A stretch of DNA of 64,000 nt from Natronorubrum aibiense. Its GTDB lineage: Archaea > Halobacteriota > Halobacteria > Halobacteriales > Natrialbaceae. The translations under genes were made by a program, and so were the position numbers. How positions within the stretch are numbered: position 1 is the stretch's first letter; each line of letters starts with the position of its first letter. Under the pieces are notes generated by a model. That model was not told the origin of the DNA. It searched no databases and saw only the letters and a list, made by a program, of their open reading frames with translations. The stretch lies in contig NZ_CP045488.1 of assembly GCF_009392895.1 (NCBI RefSeq), positions 2,480,001 to 2,544,000 on the forward strand, read 5' to 3'. Positions 16,948 to 25,501 of the stretch are shown in pieces.

Positions 16948-17490
16948 ATGCCGTCGCCTCTCGCTGGCCAGCGCAGCCGGCTCCTCGCTGCCGTCGTCCT
17001 CGTCGCCCTCGTAGCCGGCTGTCTTGTCTGGGCGGGTACGACGCCCGATCCACTCGAGAGCCAGTATCCGGACGAAACGTCGGTGACGCCGTCGCCCGAG
17101 GCGTACGTCGGCGAACAGGTCGTCCTCGGCGGGTTCGTCGTCGAGACCGACCCCGTCGTAATCGCGACACGCGCGAGCGGCTACGGACGGTTTACGCTCG
17201 TGGGTGCGAACGACGAACTGCAAAACGCCGACGGGCCGTTGACGATGGGTGATCAGGTCACCGCATTCGGCACTCTGGAGGACGAGTCGACGCTCGTCGT
17301 CGAGCGCACGACGACTCGCGAGTCGTCCGAGACAGCGTATATGCTCCTCGCCTCGGCTGTCGGTGGACTCTGGGTCGCGGGCCGGTTCCTCCGCGGCTGG
17401 CGGTTCGACCGGACGACGTTGGCGTTCGTCCCGCGCGAGCAGTCAGGGGATCACTCGAGCCACGACAGCGACGGTGATCGACGTGCCTGA
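16948..17490 (+). CDS. Membrane-anchored protein of unknown function, possible OB-like fold
   Basis: A 180-residue protein. One N-terminal membrane segment (about 9-28, LLAAVVLVALVAGCLVW) is followed by an external beta-rich domain (GEQVVLGGFVVETDP, RFTLVGANDEL, GDQVTAFGTLEDESTLVVE) that looks like a small barrel. A second membrane segment lies near 133-150, and the tail is basic then polar. Its end overlaps the start of the next gene by eight bases, so the two are co-translated and probably work together. Confidence 0.6.
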   Translation: MPSPLAGQRSRLLAAVVLVALVAGCLVWAGTTPDPLESQYPDETSVTPSPEAYVGEQVVLGGFVVETDPVVIATRASGYGRFTLVGANDELQNADGPLTMGDQVTAFGTLEDESTLVVERTTTRESSETAYMLLASAVGGLWVAGRFLRGWRFDRTTLAFVPREQSGDHSSHDSDGDRRA

Positions 17491-17998
17491 CGTACTCACG
17501 CACGTTCTCGCCGGCTACGTCATCGGCACGCTCCTCTCGATTCGGTACGATGGAGTGGGGCCAGCGCACGTGACGCTGGTGATGATCGGTGCACTTTCGC
17601 CGGATTTCGCCAAGATACAGCTGTTCGTTCCCGATGAGTTCGTCGCTGCAGTCGTTGGCGTGCCCTTCTCGTGGTCGCCGCTGCACACCTTGGTCGGCAC
17701 CGTCATCGTCGCGTGCCTCGGTGCACTCCTGGTTGCACCCGATGGCCGATTGCAGGCGCTCGCACTGATCGCGATCGGGGCCCTGTCACACCACGTGCTC
17801 GATCTGCTGCTCATGACACCGACCGGGGAATCCTACGGCGTCTTCTGGCCGCTGCTCGAGTATCGGTTACCGGCCGGCAGTCTCTATCTAAGCAGCGACC
17901 GCTGGCCGGCGCTGGTGGCCGGACTCGCCGCGCTGGTCGTGTGGGCGGTCGCCAGACACCGCCGTGAGAGAGACGGGGATGGACACGCGCTCGAGTAA
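17483..17998 (+). CDS. YdjM-type metal-dependent hydrolase-like membrane protein, copy 1
   Basis: A 171-residue, four-segment membrane protein of the LexA-binding/YdjM family. THVLAGY at the N-terminus, SPDFAK, SPLHTL and SHHVLDLLL carry the Asp and His residues expected to bind metal in or near the membrane. GTG 17483 is chosen because it overlaps the previous stop codon; GTG 17474 is equally in frame. A second member of the family is at 19094. The substrate is unknown; relatives are linked to phospholipid or cell-envelope work. Confidence 0.72.
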   Translation: MPDVLTHVLAGYVIGTLLSIRYDGVGPAHVTLVMIGALSPDFAKIQLFVPDEFVAAVVGVPFSWSPLHTLVGTVIVACLGALLVAPDGRLQALALIAIGALSHHVLDLLLMTPTGESYGVFWPLLEYRLPAGSLYLSSDRWPALVAGLAALVVWAVARHRRERDGDGHALE

Positions 17999-18047
17999 CT
18001 GCCCGACCATCCGATCGGTGTGTTTATTTGGTCGTCGTCGGTGTACT

Positions 18048-18056
18048 CTATAAAAA
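18048..18056 (+). promoter_or_regulatory. TATA box for the ZIP transporter
   Basis: CTATAAAAA, a near-consensus box, lies about 60 bases ahead of ATG 18112, implying a leader of about 30 bases. Confidence 0.5.
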
Positions 18057-18111
18057 TGCATTCCGGTGAGACACGAAGTGACGGTCGTCCACCGACTCGA
18101 GGACAGAACCT

Positions 18112-18945
18112 ATGGTCTCGGTAGTCGAGTTGTTCGTTCAGATCGCCGGCGACAATCCAGTTATGCAGGGACTCGTCGGCGGTATCGTAATCGCGATGTT
18201 AAATCTGCTCGGCGCGTCGCTGGTGCTCGTCTGGCGAAATCCCTCGGAGCGAGCGCTCGACGGTGCGCTCGGATTCGCGGCCGGCGTGATGCTCGCTGCG
18301 GCTTTCACGAGTCTGATCATCCCCGGAATTGAGCAGTACTCCGGCGGCAATCCGATCCCGACGCTGGTGGGAATCGTGCTCGGTGTTCTCTTTCTCGATC
18401 GAGCCGACATCCTCGTGCCACACGCCCACTACTTACTGACCGGGAACAGACGGCCGGACGAGGCCGACCCGAGCACATCGCTTCCCCTCGATAACGAGCG
18501 GCTGACGCCCGTTATCCTATTTATTTTGGCGATCACGCTCCACAACATGCCCGAGGGATTAGCCGTGGGTGTCGGCTTCGGCTCCGGCGACGTCGAGAAC
18601 GCGATTCCGCTCATGCTCGCGATCGGCATCCAGAACATCCCGGAAGGGCTCGCCGTCTCGGTGGCTGCGATCAACGCCGGCCTCGATCGCCGCTTCTACG
18701 CGGTTTTCGCCGGCCTTCGATCGGGCATCGTCGAAATTCCTCTCGCAGTACTGGGTGCACTGGCGGTGAGCGCCGTCGAGCCGTTGTTGCCGTACGCGAT
18801 GGGATTTGCCGCGGGAGCGATGCTCTTCGTCATCTCCGACGAGATCATTCCGGAAACCCACACCCGCGGATACGAGCGCATCGCGACGCTCGGGGTCATG
18901 GCTGGCGTGGTCGTAATGTTGTATCTCGATATCAGTCTCGGGTGA
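18112..18945 (+). CDS. ZIP-family divalent metal transporter
   Basis: A 277-residue, eight-segment membrane protein that moves Zn2+ or other divalent metals into the cytoplasm. The two signature transmembrane metal sites are HNMPEGL (144-150) and QNIPEGL (174-180); the second lacks the His seen in most relatives. The loop between segments 3 and 4 (about 104-130) is long and charged with HAH. It stands alone, so it gives no hint of the metal. Confidence 0.85.
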   Translation: MVSVVELFVQIAGDNPVMQGLVGGIVIAMLNLLGASLVLVWRNPSERALDGALGFAAGVMLAAAFTSLIIPGIEQYSGGNPIPTLVGIVLGVLFLDRADILVPHAHYLLTGNRRPDEADPSTSLPLDNERLTPVILFILAITLHNMPEGLAVGVGFGSGDVENAIPLMLAIGIQNIPEGLAVSVAAINAGLDRRFYAVFAGLRSGIVEIPLAVLGALAVSAVEPLLPYAMGFAAGAMLFVISDEIIPETHTRGYERIATLGVMAGVVVMLYLDISLG

Positions 18946-19061
18946 CGACGGCCGCCACACGCGCCACGGCCGTTCGACTGTCGCCGCACGGTCTCGAGGC
19001 TCGTTTCGTGACTCCCCTCTGCGCTGACCGTCGTGGATCGCGCTGGGTTCCGATCAGGCCA

Positions 19062-19070
19062 GTTATATCG
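19062..19070 (+). promoter_or_regulatory. TATA box for YdjM-type copy 2
   Basis: GTTATATCG lies 24-32 bases ahead of ATG 19094. Confidence 0.5.
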
Positions 19071-19093
19071 CCGTCGCTCGTCATCCCGTTCGT

Positions 19094-19648
19094 ATGTGGC
19101 CAATCGGACACGTCGCCGTCGCCTATCTCTGTTACACGGTCGCGACTCGAGCCCGATTCGACGCGCCGCCGGCACACGTTCCCGCGCTGGTGCTCGTACT
19201 CGGGAGTCAGTTCTCGGATCTCGTGGACAAACCGTTGGCGTGGTATCTAGCCGTGCTCCCGACGGGACGGACGCTCGCTCACTCGCTGTTCGTCCTGATT
19301 CCGCTTACAACGGCGATTATCGTGCTCGCCAGCCGGTACGACCGCCGGGAGTACGGCATCGCCTTCTCGATCGGCGCACTTTCACACGTTCTCGTCGATG
19401 TCACACCGGCGCTGTGGGGGGTTCGAGAGAGCGCCACGCATCTCCTCTGGCCGGCGATTCCCGTCGAAGAGTACGAACAGGGCCCACCCACCATCCTCGC
19501 GCTCTTGCAGGACTCGCTGGGCCAGCCATTTTTTCTCTCGGAGTTCGTCTTCGCCGCCGTTGCGCTCGTCCTGTGGCGTCGCCACGACTACCCCGGCCTC
19601 GAGCCGATTCGAGCCGCGGCCGGACGCGTGTGGCCAACGCCGAGCTAA
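19094..19648 (+). CDS. YdjM-type metal-dependent hydrolase-like membrane protein, copy 2
   Basis: A 184-residue membrane protein related in pattern to the one at 17483. It carries GHVAVAY near the start, GSQFSDLVDKP, LAHSLFV and SHVLVDV, again with spaced Asp and His residues in or beside membrane segments. It has its own leaderless promoter. Function unknown beyond the family; two members about 1.1 kb apart suggest an old duplication or a shared envelope task. Confidence 0.68.
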   Translation: MWPIGHVAVAYLCYTVATRARFDAPPAHVPALVLVLGSQFSDLVDKPLAWYLAVLPTGRTLAHSLFVLIPLTTAIIVLASRYDRREYGIAFSIGALSHVLVDVTPALWGVRESATHLLWPAIPVEEYEQGPPTILALLQDSLGQPFFLSEFVFAAVALVLWRRHDYPGLEPIRAAAGRVWPTPS

Positions 19649-19692
19649 TTGGCTCACGACGACCGACCGCGTGCTGTCGAAAACAGACCGCG

Positions 19693-19863
19693 TTATCGGA
19701 TTTCTTTCCACTCGGCGTCACAGTCCGGGCAGATGCGTACGGTCTTGATCTGGTCCGGGTCGTTCTCGGTCTTCAACGGCTTTCCACACTCGGCACAGAC
19801 GAGTCGGTCGTACGTGTCTTTCTCGAGATCGCCTTCGCGGAGTGCCTTCCGGACAGATTTCAT
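19693..19863 (-). CDS. HVO_0758-family zinc-finger microprotein
   Basis: Fifty-six residues starting MKSVRKALREGDLEKDTYDR, with pairs CAEC and CPDC. The arrangement and the DPDQIKTVRICPDC-EWKEIR end match the haloarchaeal HVO_0758 zinc-finger family. It is convergent with the membrane protein gene at 19094. A regulatory role through protein or RNA binding is likely, not shown. Confidence 0.78.
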   Translation of the reverse strand: MKSVRKALREGDLEKDTYDRLVCAECGKPLKTENDPDQIKTVRICPDCDAEWKEIR

Positions 19864-20069
19864 GTGCCACCTCTACGAACGTAGGGGAGAAAAAGACCGG
19901 TGCTTCAGTTGAACTGTCGTTTCGTCCGATCGACAGCATTCAACAACAAATATGCTACCGATGGCGGGCCTCGAGCGGTCGGCCACGGGTCGTGGCCCCT
20001 CGAGCACGTCAGCAGCAGCGAGTCGTCTCGAGCGGCGAGGGTCGAGTCCAGTTAGCCGGAGTCGTGGCC

Positions 20070-20077
20070 GTTTTATC
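20070..20077 (+). promoter_or_regulatory. TATA box for the GpgS-like gene
   Basis: GTTTTATC lies 23-30 bases ahead of ATG 20100 and fixes that start within a longer open frame beginning at 19842. Confidence 0.55.
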
Positions 20078-20099
20078 GGTCCGGTCGAACACTCCACCG

Positions 20100-21260
20100 A
20101 TGGAGTACGTACAGGAGCGCATCGCAACGCTCCACGACTTCGGCGAGTCGGGCGACCCGTCGGCCAGTCCCGCCGCCGATGCGGTCGCCGAGACGACCGT
20201 CGTCGTCCCGATGGCCGGCCGCGAACACGGGAGTCCCGCCGCCGAACGCGTGCTCTCGGAACTCGAGACCCTCGAACCTGCCCCTGCAGCTGTCATCGTA
20301 CCGGTCCGTGCCGACGCCGACCGAATCGGCCCGTTTCGGGAGTGGCTCGAGTCGTTTGCCCTGCCGACGGCTGTCCTCTGGTGTAACGCCCCTGCAGTCG
20401 AGGAACTCCTCACCAGTGTCGGACTGGCGAACGGCTTCGGGAAGGGCCAAGACGTCTGGCTCGCGCTCGGTCCCGCCGCCGCGGCCGGCGAGTCCGTCGT
20501 CGTCCACGACGCCGACGCTTGGAGTTACGAGGCCGCCCACGTCACTCGGCTGCTCGCGCCGCTGACGATGGGATATGCGTTTTCGAAAGGCTACTACGCC
20601 CGCGTGGAAGATGGCCGCCTCTACGGCCGGCTCTTTCGGCTGTTCTACGCGCCGCTCATCCGGGCACTCGAGGACACTCACGACGCGCCGATCGTCGACT
20701 ACCTCGCCGCATTCCGGTACGCGCTGGCCGGCGAGTTCGCCGCCACCGCGGACCTTGCCCGAACGCTTCGCGCCCCGCGTGCGTGGGGGCTCGAGGTCGG
20801 CACGCTCGGCGACGCGTTCGACGCTGCCGGTTTCGAGAACTCCGCACAGGTCGATCTCGGCTGTCACGAACACGACCACCGTGCGGTCGCCGGCGAGACC
20901 GGCCTCGAGGGGATGAGCCGAGAAGTCGCCGGGGAACTGCTGCGTGTCGTCGAGGAACGGGGCGTCGACCTCGAGTACGCGGCGCTCAGAGATCGGTATC
21001 TGGCGGCCGGCGATCGGCTGATCGACCAGTATCGCGCCGATGCGACGGTCAACGGGCTCGCGTACGATCCGGCGGCCGAACGGGACCAGCTCACCCGCTA
21101 CGCAGACTCGATCGCACCACCCGGACCTGACAGACGGCTGCCACGATGGTGCGACGCGCCGTTCGAACCGATCGACGTCCTCGAGGCCGCCCGACCGTGG
21201 GCGGACGGACGCGACCACCGGGCCCGGCTGGATCAGTTCGATGCCGGCGCACAAGACTAA
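20100..21260 (+). CDS. GpgS-like glycosyltransferase (glucosyl-3-phosphoglycerate synthase type)
   Basis: A 386-residue retaining glycosyltransferase, GT-A fold. GKGQDVW (114-120) and the metal-binding DAD at 137-139 (VVVHDADAW) are followed by GLEVGTLGDAF near 234-244. This pattern is seen in the GT81 / mannosyl- and glucosyl-3-phosphoglycerate synthases. Such enzymes make a precursor of the compatible solute glucosyl- or mannosylglycerate, or act in glycan priming. No matching phosphatase is adjacent. It is followed by a small unknown gene 26 bases downstream. Confidence 0.68.
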   Translation: MEYVQERIATLHDFGESGDPSASPAADAVAETTVVVPMAGREHGSPAAERVLSELETLEPAPAAVIVPVRADADRIGPFREWLESFALPTAVLWCNAPAVEELLTSVGLANGFGKGQDVWLALGPAAAAGESVVVHDADAWSYEAAHVTRLLAPLTMGYAFSKGYYARVEDGRLYGRLFRLFYAPLIRALEDTHDAPIVDYLAAFRYALAGEFAATADLARTLRAPRAWGLEVGTLGDAFDAAGFENSAQVDLGCHEHDHRAVAGETGLEGMSREVAGELLRVVEERGVDLEYAALRDRYLAAGDRLIDQYRADATVNGLAYDPAAERDQLTRYADSIAPPGPDRRLPRWCDAPFEPIDVLEAARPWADGRDHRARLDQFDAGAQD

Positions 21261-21286
21261 TCTGACCACCCCCCGTTGTGGCGGAT

Positions 21287-21757
21287 ATGGACGCGACCGC
21301 CGACGAACTGGCAGGCGTGGTCGACCTCTTCGGCGGATTGACACGGCCCGAACTCGAGCGAGCACTCTCCGAAGCCGCGTTTCGGGCCGACGGCCAGTCC
21401 GTGGACGAGTCGGCCCTCGAGACGGCGATCGACGACGCGCTCGAGTCGTTCGCCCTTGTTCGATACGAGCGACCGGGCGACGACCCGCTGCTGGTCGCCG
21501 GCCCGACGGCGTTCCCGTCGGTCCCGGCCCACGCGGAGGACGTCCCGCACATCCTCGATATCGACCCGCGCGAGGTGGATCGTGACGCCCTCGGCCGAAC
21601 GGCTCGCGAGACGTTCGTCGAGCGCCTCGAGGCGGCGATCGATGCCGGCGACGACGACCGCATCGAGTCCCTGCTCGACGTCAGCTACGACCTCGAGGCG
21701 TGGGCGCCGCTCGATCTCGCGGCCGAGCGAAAGCGACTGGAGGCGGCGGTAGCGTGA
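21287..21757 (+). CDS. Haloarchaeal conserved protein (DUF7109-like)
   Basis: An acidic, mostly helical protein of 156 residues with no membrane segment and no cysteines. The pattern VVDLFGGLTRPELERALSEAAFR at its N-terminus and VDESALETAIDDALES suggests a small helical-repeat or winged-helix-like domain. It follows the GpgS-like gene by 26 bases and is probably co-transcribed. I recognise it only as a haloarchaeal family without known function. Confidence 0.65.
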   Translation: MDATADELAGVVDLFGGLTRPELERALSEAAFRADGQSVDESALETAIDDALESFALVRYERPGDDPLLVAGPTAFPSVPAHAEDVPHILDIDPREVDRDALGRTARETFVERLEAAIDAGDDDRIESLLDVSYDLEAWAPLDLAAERKRLEAAVA

Positions 21758-21851
21758 ACCCACAGACCGTCCGGCCGCTCGCGGATCGAACCCGGACGAT
21801 ACCGACCACGATCGAATCCACCACTGCACCCGACGACCAGCCTACCAGCGT

Positions 21852-22466
21852 ATGAGAGAGACGTACACCCATATGCCACAGACGACGATGATTCTCGAGC
21901 CGGTTGCGGCCCACGAGCCGGTCGAGATCGACGATCAGGAATACGACGCGGCCGTGCTCGCCCCGATCATCGAGCGCGACGGCGAGGACCACCTGCTGTT
22001 TACCCGTCGCGCCGACCATCTCGGGGAACATCCCGGACAGATGAGTTTCCCCGGCGGCGGTGCCGAGCCGGTCGACGACACGATCCTCGAGACCGCGCTG
22101 CGGGAGGCACACGAAGAGATCGGCCTCGAGCCCCACGAAGCCGAGGTCGTCGGGCAACTCGACGACATTCGGACGATCACGGAGTACGCCGTCACGCCGT
22201 TCGTTGCCCGCGTCCCCGATCGGGAGTACGAGCGCGACGACTCCGAAGTCGCAGAGATCGTCGTCCTTCCGCTGTCGGACCTGCTCGATCCAGCCAACTA
22301 CGAGTACGAACGCCGGGACCACCCCTACTACGGCGACATCGTCATCCACTACTTCCACGTCGACGGCTACACCGTCTGGGGCGCAACTGGTCGCATCCTC
22401 GTCCAGCTGCTCGAGTTAACGACGTCGTTCGAGCCTCCCGAGAGGGTCAATCGCTCCCAGTACTAG
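21852..22466 (+). CDS. Nudix hydrolase, CoA pyrophosphatase type
   Basis: Hydrolyses a nucleoside diphosphate-X bond; the subgroup acts on coenzyme A. GQMSFPGGG (62-70) just before the Nudix box and the box core REAHEEIGL (84-92) match the CoA pyrophosphatase subgroup (UPF0035 signature). It has 204 residues. ATG at 21852 is used, though a second Met at codon 8 is possible. It ends two bases ahead of the convergent DUF502 gene. Confidence 0.8.
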   Translation: MRETYTHMPQTTMILEPVAAHEPVEIDDQEYDAAVLAPIIERDGEDHLLFTRRADHLGEHPGQMSFPGGGAEPVDDTILETALREAHEEIGLEPHEAEVVGQLDDIRTITEYAVTPFVARVPDREYERDDSEVAEIVVLPLSDLLDPANYEYERRDHPYYGDIVIHYFHVDGYTVWGATGRILVQLLELTTSFEPPERVNRSQY

Positions 22467-22467
22467 T

Positions 22468-23145
22468 TCACTGCTTGCGGTTTGGCTGTAGTTCGCCGAC
22501 GACCGAAAGCGACGCCTCCTCGAGGTCTGCTTCCGCGCGGTCTGCATCGCCGAAGCCGGCGCTGACGACGCGCGTGAGCGCTTCCTCGACGGTTTCGTCG
22601 AGTTCGGTCACGTCCTCGGGGGCGACCTCGAGGACGAATCCCGTGGTGATGTTCGGCGATGTCGGCAAAAACAGCGTGACCCGGCCGTCCTGTGTCGTCC
22701 GACCGGTTTTGAACGCCGTCATGCGAAGCCCCTCCCACGTCTCGAGTTTGACCGGCGTCTGGAGGGTCCCCCCGGAACCGAGCGTGGTCTCGGTAGCGGT
22801 TTTCGACGCGTTGTAGACCACCCGAATACCGGGGACGCGGTTGGCCGCGTAGTCGACGACGGCCTCGAGGAGTTCACCGATGGTGGTCTCCGTCAACTGG
22901 CCGATCCCGTACATCGAGAGCGCGACGAATCCCAGAAACGTAATCACGCGGAGAAAGCCGGCGATCCGCTCGCGTGTATACTCTCCGAGGCCGGGCAACA
23001 CGAACTCGAGCGTGTCGGCGTTGAGGACGAGTCCCGGCGTGACACTCGCAAGAAACGAGTAGAGCGCATACAGGAGAAACAGCGTCACGAGAATCGGGCC
23101 GATAACGATGAGCCCACGCCCGAAATCCCCCTTGAACGAACTCAT
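22468..23145 (-). CDS. DUF502 membrane protein
   Basis: A 225-residue protein with two membrane segments near 11-32 and 62-83 and a conserved soluble part (VYNASKTA, GLRMTAFKTG, LFLPTSPNITTGF). This combination defines the DUF502 family found in bacteria, archaea and plants. In plants a member (LIKE COV) affects vascular patterning and trafficking; the archaeal role is unknown. ATG 23145 (MSSFKGDFGRG) is chosen over the longer frame because the family starts there. Confidence 0.78.
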   Translation of the reverse strand: MSSFKGDFGRGLIVIGPILVTLFLLYALYSFLASVTPGLVLNADTLEFVLPGLGEYTRERIAGFLRVITFLGFVALSMYGIGQLTETTIGELLEAVVDYAANRVPGIRVVYNASKTATETTLGSGGTLQTPVKLETWEGLRMTAFKTGRTTQDGRVTLFLPTSPNITTGFVLEVAPEDVTELDETVEEALTRVVSAGFGDADRAEADLEEASLSVVGELQPNRKQ

Positions 23146-23338
23146 AAGACCTGTCTCACACCCTGTGGGAAGTGGCCCTCCTACGAGTAGATTGTGGACT
23201 CGAGCGACGATCGCGAACACCCAGACGTAAGTGCCCGCCACGCCCACGCACAGCTATGACGAGGACTGCCGCGTGTGCGTGCGCCGACATCCAACGACGT
23301 CGGCCACACGCTCGAGTCGTAGTGACGGGTGATCGACG

Positions 23339-24520
23339 ATGACCGCTCCCGACGAGCCGACGCTTGCCGTCGGCGCGGACGCGTTTACCGACGACGGGGC
23401 TGGCCTCGAGGTCGCCGTCGTCGGTGCGGGTGCGATCGGCGCGACGACGGCCTACGACCTCGCCCGCGAGGGGGCGGACGTGACGCTGTACGACCGCGGA
23501 TCGGTCGCAAGCGGTTCGAGCGAGCGGGCTGCGGGCGTCTGCTACGACGCCTTCGCAGACCCGCTCAATGCCGAACTCGGCAGCGATGCGATCGAACGGT
23601 TTCGGGCCCTCTCGGGCGACGAGACGTTCCCGTTCGTCGAGTGTCCCTACGTCTGGCTCGCCCGCGAGGGCGACACGGAACGCGCCGACGCGATTCGCGA
23701 CCAGATCGAGCGCATGCAAGCAAACGGGACGATCGCACTCGAGGCCGACGCCGACGCGCTCGCGGAACGCTTCCCCGCGTTGCGAACCGACGACGTCGCC
23801 GTCGCGGGCATCGCTGGCGCGGCGGGGTACACCGATCCCGCCAGATACACGGCCTGTCTTGCCGCGGCCGCGAACGGGGCTGGCGCGACGCTCGAGCCGA
23901 ACACGCCCGTCGAGGTCCGAGCCGATCCCTCGCACGTCGTCCTCGAGGATGGCACCAAACGCGAGGTCGACGCGGTGGTCGTCGCCGCCGGCGCACACAC
24001 GACGCAACTGCTCGCCGACGCCGGCGTTTCCATCCCGATGAAACCGTACCGAGTGCAGGCGCTCGTCGCGAGCGCCGACGTCGACGAACCGATGTGTTAC
24101 GACGCGAGCGACGGATTCTACCTGCGCCCACATCCCGATGGAGTGCTCGCGGGCGACGGGACGGAACTCGTCGAAGCCGATCCCGACGCGTACGACCGCG
24201 AGGCCGACCCCGAGTTCGTCGACGAGACACTCGAGCGGGTTCGCCATCGCGTCCCCGACGCCGACCTCTCGCTCGAGCGGGCGTGGGCCGGGCTTTGTAC
24301 GGCCACGCCGGACCGGGACCCGCTGGTCGGCGAGTTACGATCGGGGCTGTACGTCGCGACTGGCTTCCAGGGTCACGGCGTCATGCGCGCGCCAGCGATC
24401 GGCGAGCGGCTCGCGGCGGATGTCCTCGGCGGGGAAGGAATCGATGCGTTCGATCCGACCCGTTTCGACGGGGACGAAGCGTTCGAGATCGTCGACGGGA
24501 TGTCGATTGCGAAGCACTGA
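23339..24520 (+). CDS. FAD-dependent amino-acid oxidase/dehydrogenase (DAO family)
   Basis: A 393-residue flavoprotein of the DAO superfamily (glycine/sarcosine/D-amino acid oxidase type). The FAD Rossmann motif GAGAIG is at 29-34. A central substrate domain is followed by the C-terminal FAD contact GLYVATGFQGHGVM. The first 24 residues before the Rossmann strand are an extra acidic extension. It is a single gene; substrate unknown. Cytoplasmic, with electrons to oxygen or the respiratory chain. Confidence 0.82.
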   Translation: MTAPDEPTLAVGADAFTDDGAGLEVAVVGAGAIGATTAYDLAREGADVTLYDRGSVASGSSERAAGVCYDAFADPLNAELGSDAIERFRALSGDETFPFVECPYVWLAREGDTERADAIRDQIERMQANGTIALEADADALAERFPALRTDDVAVAGIAGAAGYTDPARYTACLAAAANGAGATLEPNTPVEVRADPSHVVLEDGTKREVDAVVVAAGAHTTQLLADAGVSIPMKPYRVQALVASADVDEPMCYDASDGFYLRPHPDGVLAGDGTELVEADPDAYDREADPEFVDETLERVRHRVPDADLSLERAWAGLCTATPDRDPLVGELRSGLYVATGFQGHGVMRAPAIGERLAADVLGGEGIDAFDPTRFDGDEAFEIVDGMSIAKH

Positions 24521-24560
24521 GTCGAACCGGCGATACAAACGCTCACAGACGGTGTCGACG

Positions 24561-25016
24561 TTACTCGTCGATGGCTAGCTGGTCCGTTCCAGTCGTGGAG
24601 TCGGTGTCCGTCTCGGCGTCGGAGTCTCCATTCTCGACGGCGGAATCTTTCGGAATGTCGATCCGCAGCGTTCCGGTCTCGGTCAACGTCGCCGTTCCCG
24701 CGTCCGGATCGACGACCGCGTCGGTGGGGAGGTCGGCTTCGCCGTCGAGTTCCATCCCGCGACCGGGAAATCGCATCTCGTAGCGTTCGCGGAACTGGCG
24801 GAACCGCTCGATCCGGATTTTGACAGTCCCCTCGAGGTACCGAACCTGGACGTCGTCGGGTTCGGCACCGGGGGCGTCGAAGACGACCTGATACGTCGTG
24901 TCGTTCTCTAAGATGTCGACGGGAAGGGAGCGATGGTTCTGAACCTGGCTGTGAGCACGGCCAACGTGGCGGTAGAGGGCGTTGCTGACCGACTTGCGGA
25001 GATCACTGAGGCTCAC
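24561..25016 (-). CDS. hsp20: Hsp20/alpha-crystallin small heat-shock protein
   Basis: A 151-residue chaperone that holds unfolding proteins. The alpha-crystallin domain spans about 31-122 (LPVDILENDTTYQVVFDAPG ... GTLRIDIPK). An acidic Asp/Thr/Ser tail follows, without the usual I-X-I motif at the end. The 214 bases upstream contain AT-rich GAGATATGAAT on the minus strand, a candidate promoter element. The next small gene on this strand (25231) is separate. Confidence 0.88.
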   Translation of the reverse strand: MSLSDLRKSVSNALYRHVGRAHSQVQNHRSLPVDILENDTTYQVVFDAPGAEPDDVQVRYLEGTVKIRIERFRQFRERYEMRFPGRGMELDGEADLPTDAVVDPDAGTATLTETGTLRIDIPKDSAVENGDSDAETDTDSTTGTDQLAIDE

Positions 25017-25230
25017 GATGCGTCACCCCTGTGACTGCTGACGGGGCCGTGGTGGGGACCTGGAGGTACGTCGAAGCCATGGCTTGTCAACAGGTTACAC
25101 GATCCCCATTCATATCTCTTTTGATAGAACAAAAGAAACGTCTGACGCGTTTCTCGTTTATGGGCTATTGCCAGTGGCGCCAGTCGTCGCGTCTGGCGGT
25201 TTCCGGACCGGACGAGTGCGTTGCAACGAG

Positions 25231-25389
25231 TCACAGCGACACTTTCTCGAGACAGTCGGTCCCACCACAGACGGGACAGGAGAGATCCGTCACCTCGAGG
25301 TCCTCGGGAACGTCGTACGTGTAGTGGTTTTCGAACAGATCGAGAAAACAGTCCTCAGCAGTACAGACGAACTCTTCGGTCAGTGGCAT
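25231..25389 (-). CDS. Small Cys-rich zinc-finger protein (DUF7559-like)
   Basis: Fifty-two residues beginning MPLTEEFVCTAEDC, then FENHYTYDVPEDLEVTDLSCPVCGG and CLEKVSL. Cysteines at C-x4-C, C-x2-C and one more near the end can bind one zinc. ATG 25389 is chosen; the longer frame adds residues unlike the rest. It is divergent from the radical SAM gene, 112 bases apart. Function unknown. Confidence 0.68.
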   Translation of the reverse strand: MPLTEEFVCTAEDCFLDLFENHYTYDVPEDLEVTDLSCPVCGGTDCLEKVSL

Positions 25390-25471
25390 ACCGACCAGTA
25401 GGGACACGATGATCATCAACGTCGGGGTTTCGGCGGGGTCGTCCGGTGGTGCCCTCGAGCGTGTAGTCACC

Positions 25472-25480
25472 GTTTTACCC
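25472..25480 (+). promoter_or_regulatory. TATA-like box for the radical SAM gene
   Basis: GTTTTACCC lies 22-30 bases ahead of ATG 25502. Confidence 0.45.
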
Positions 25481-25501
25481 CTCGAGGCGCTACCGGGAGC
25501 T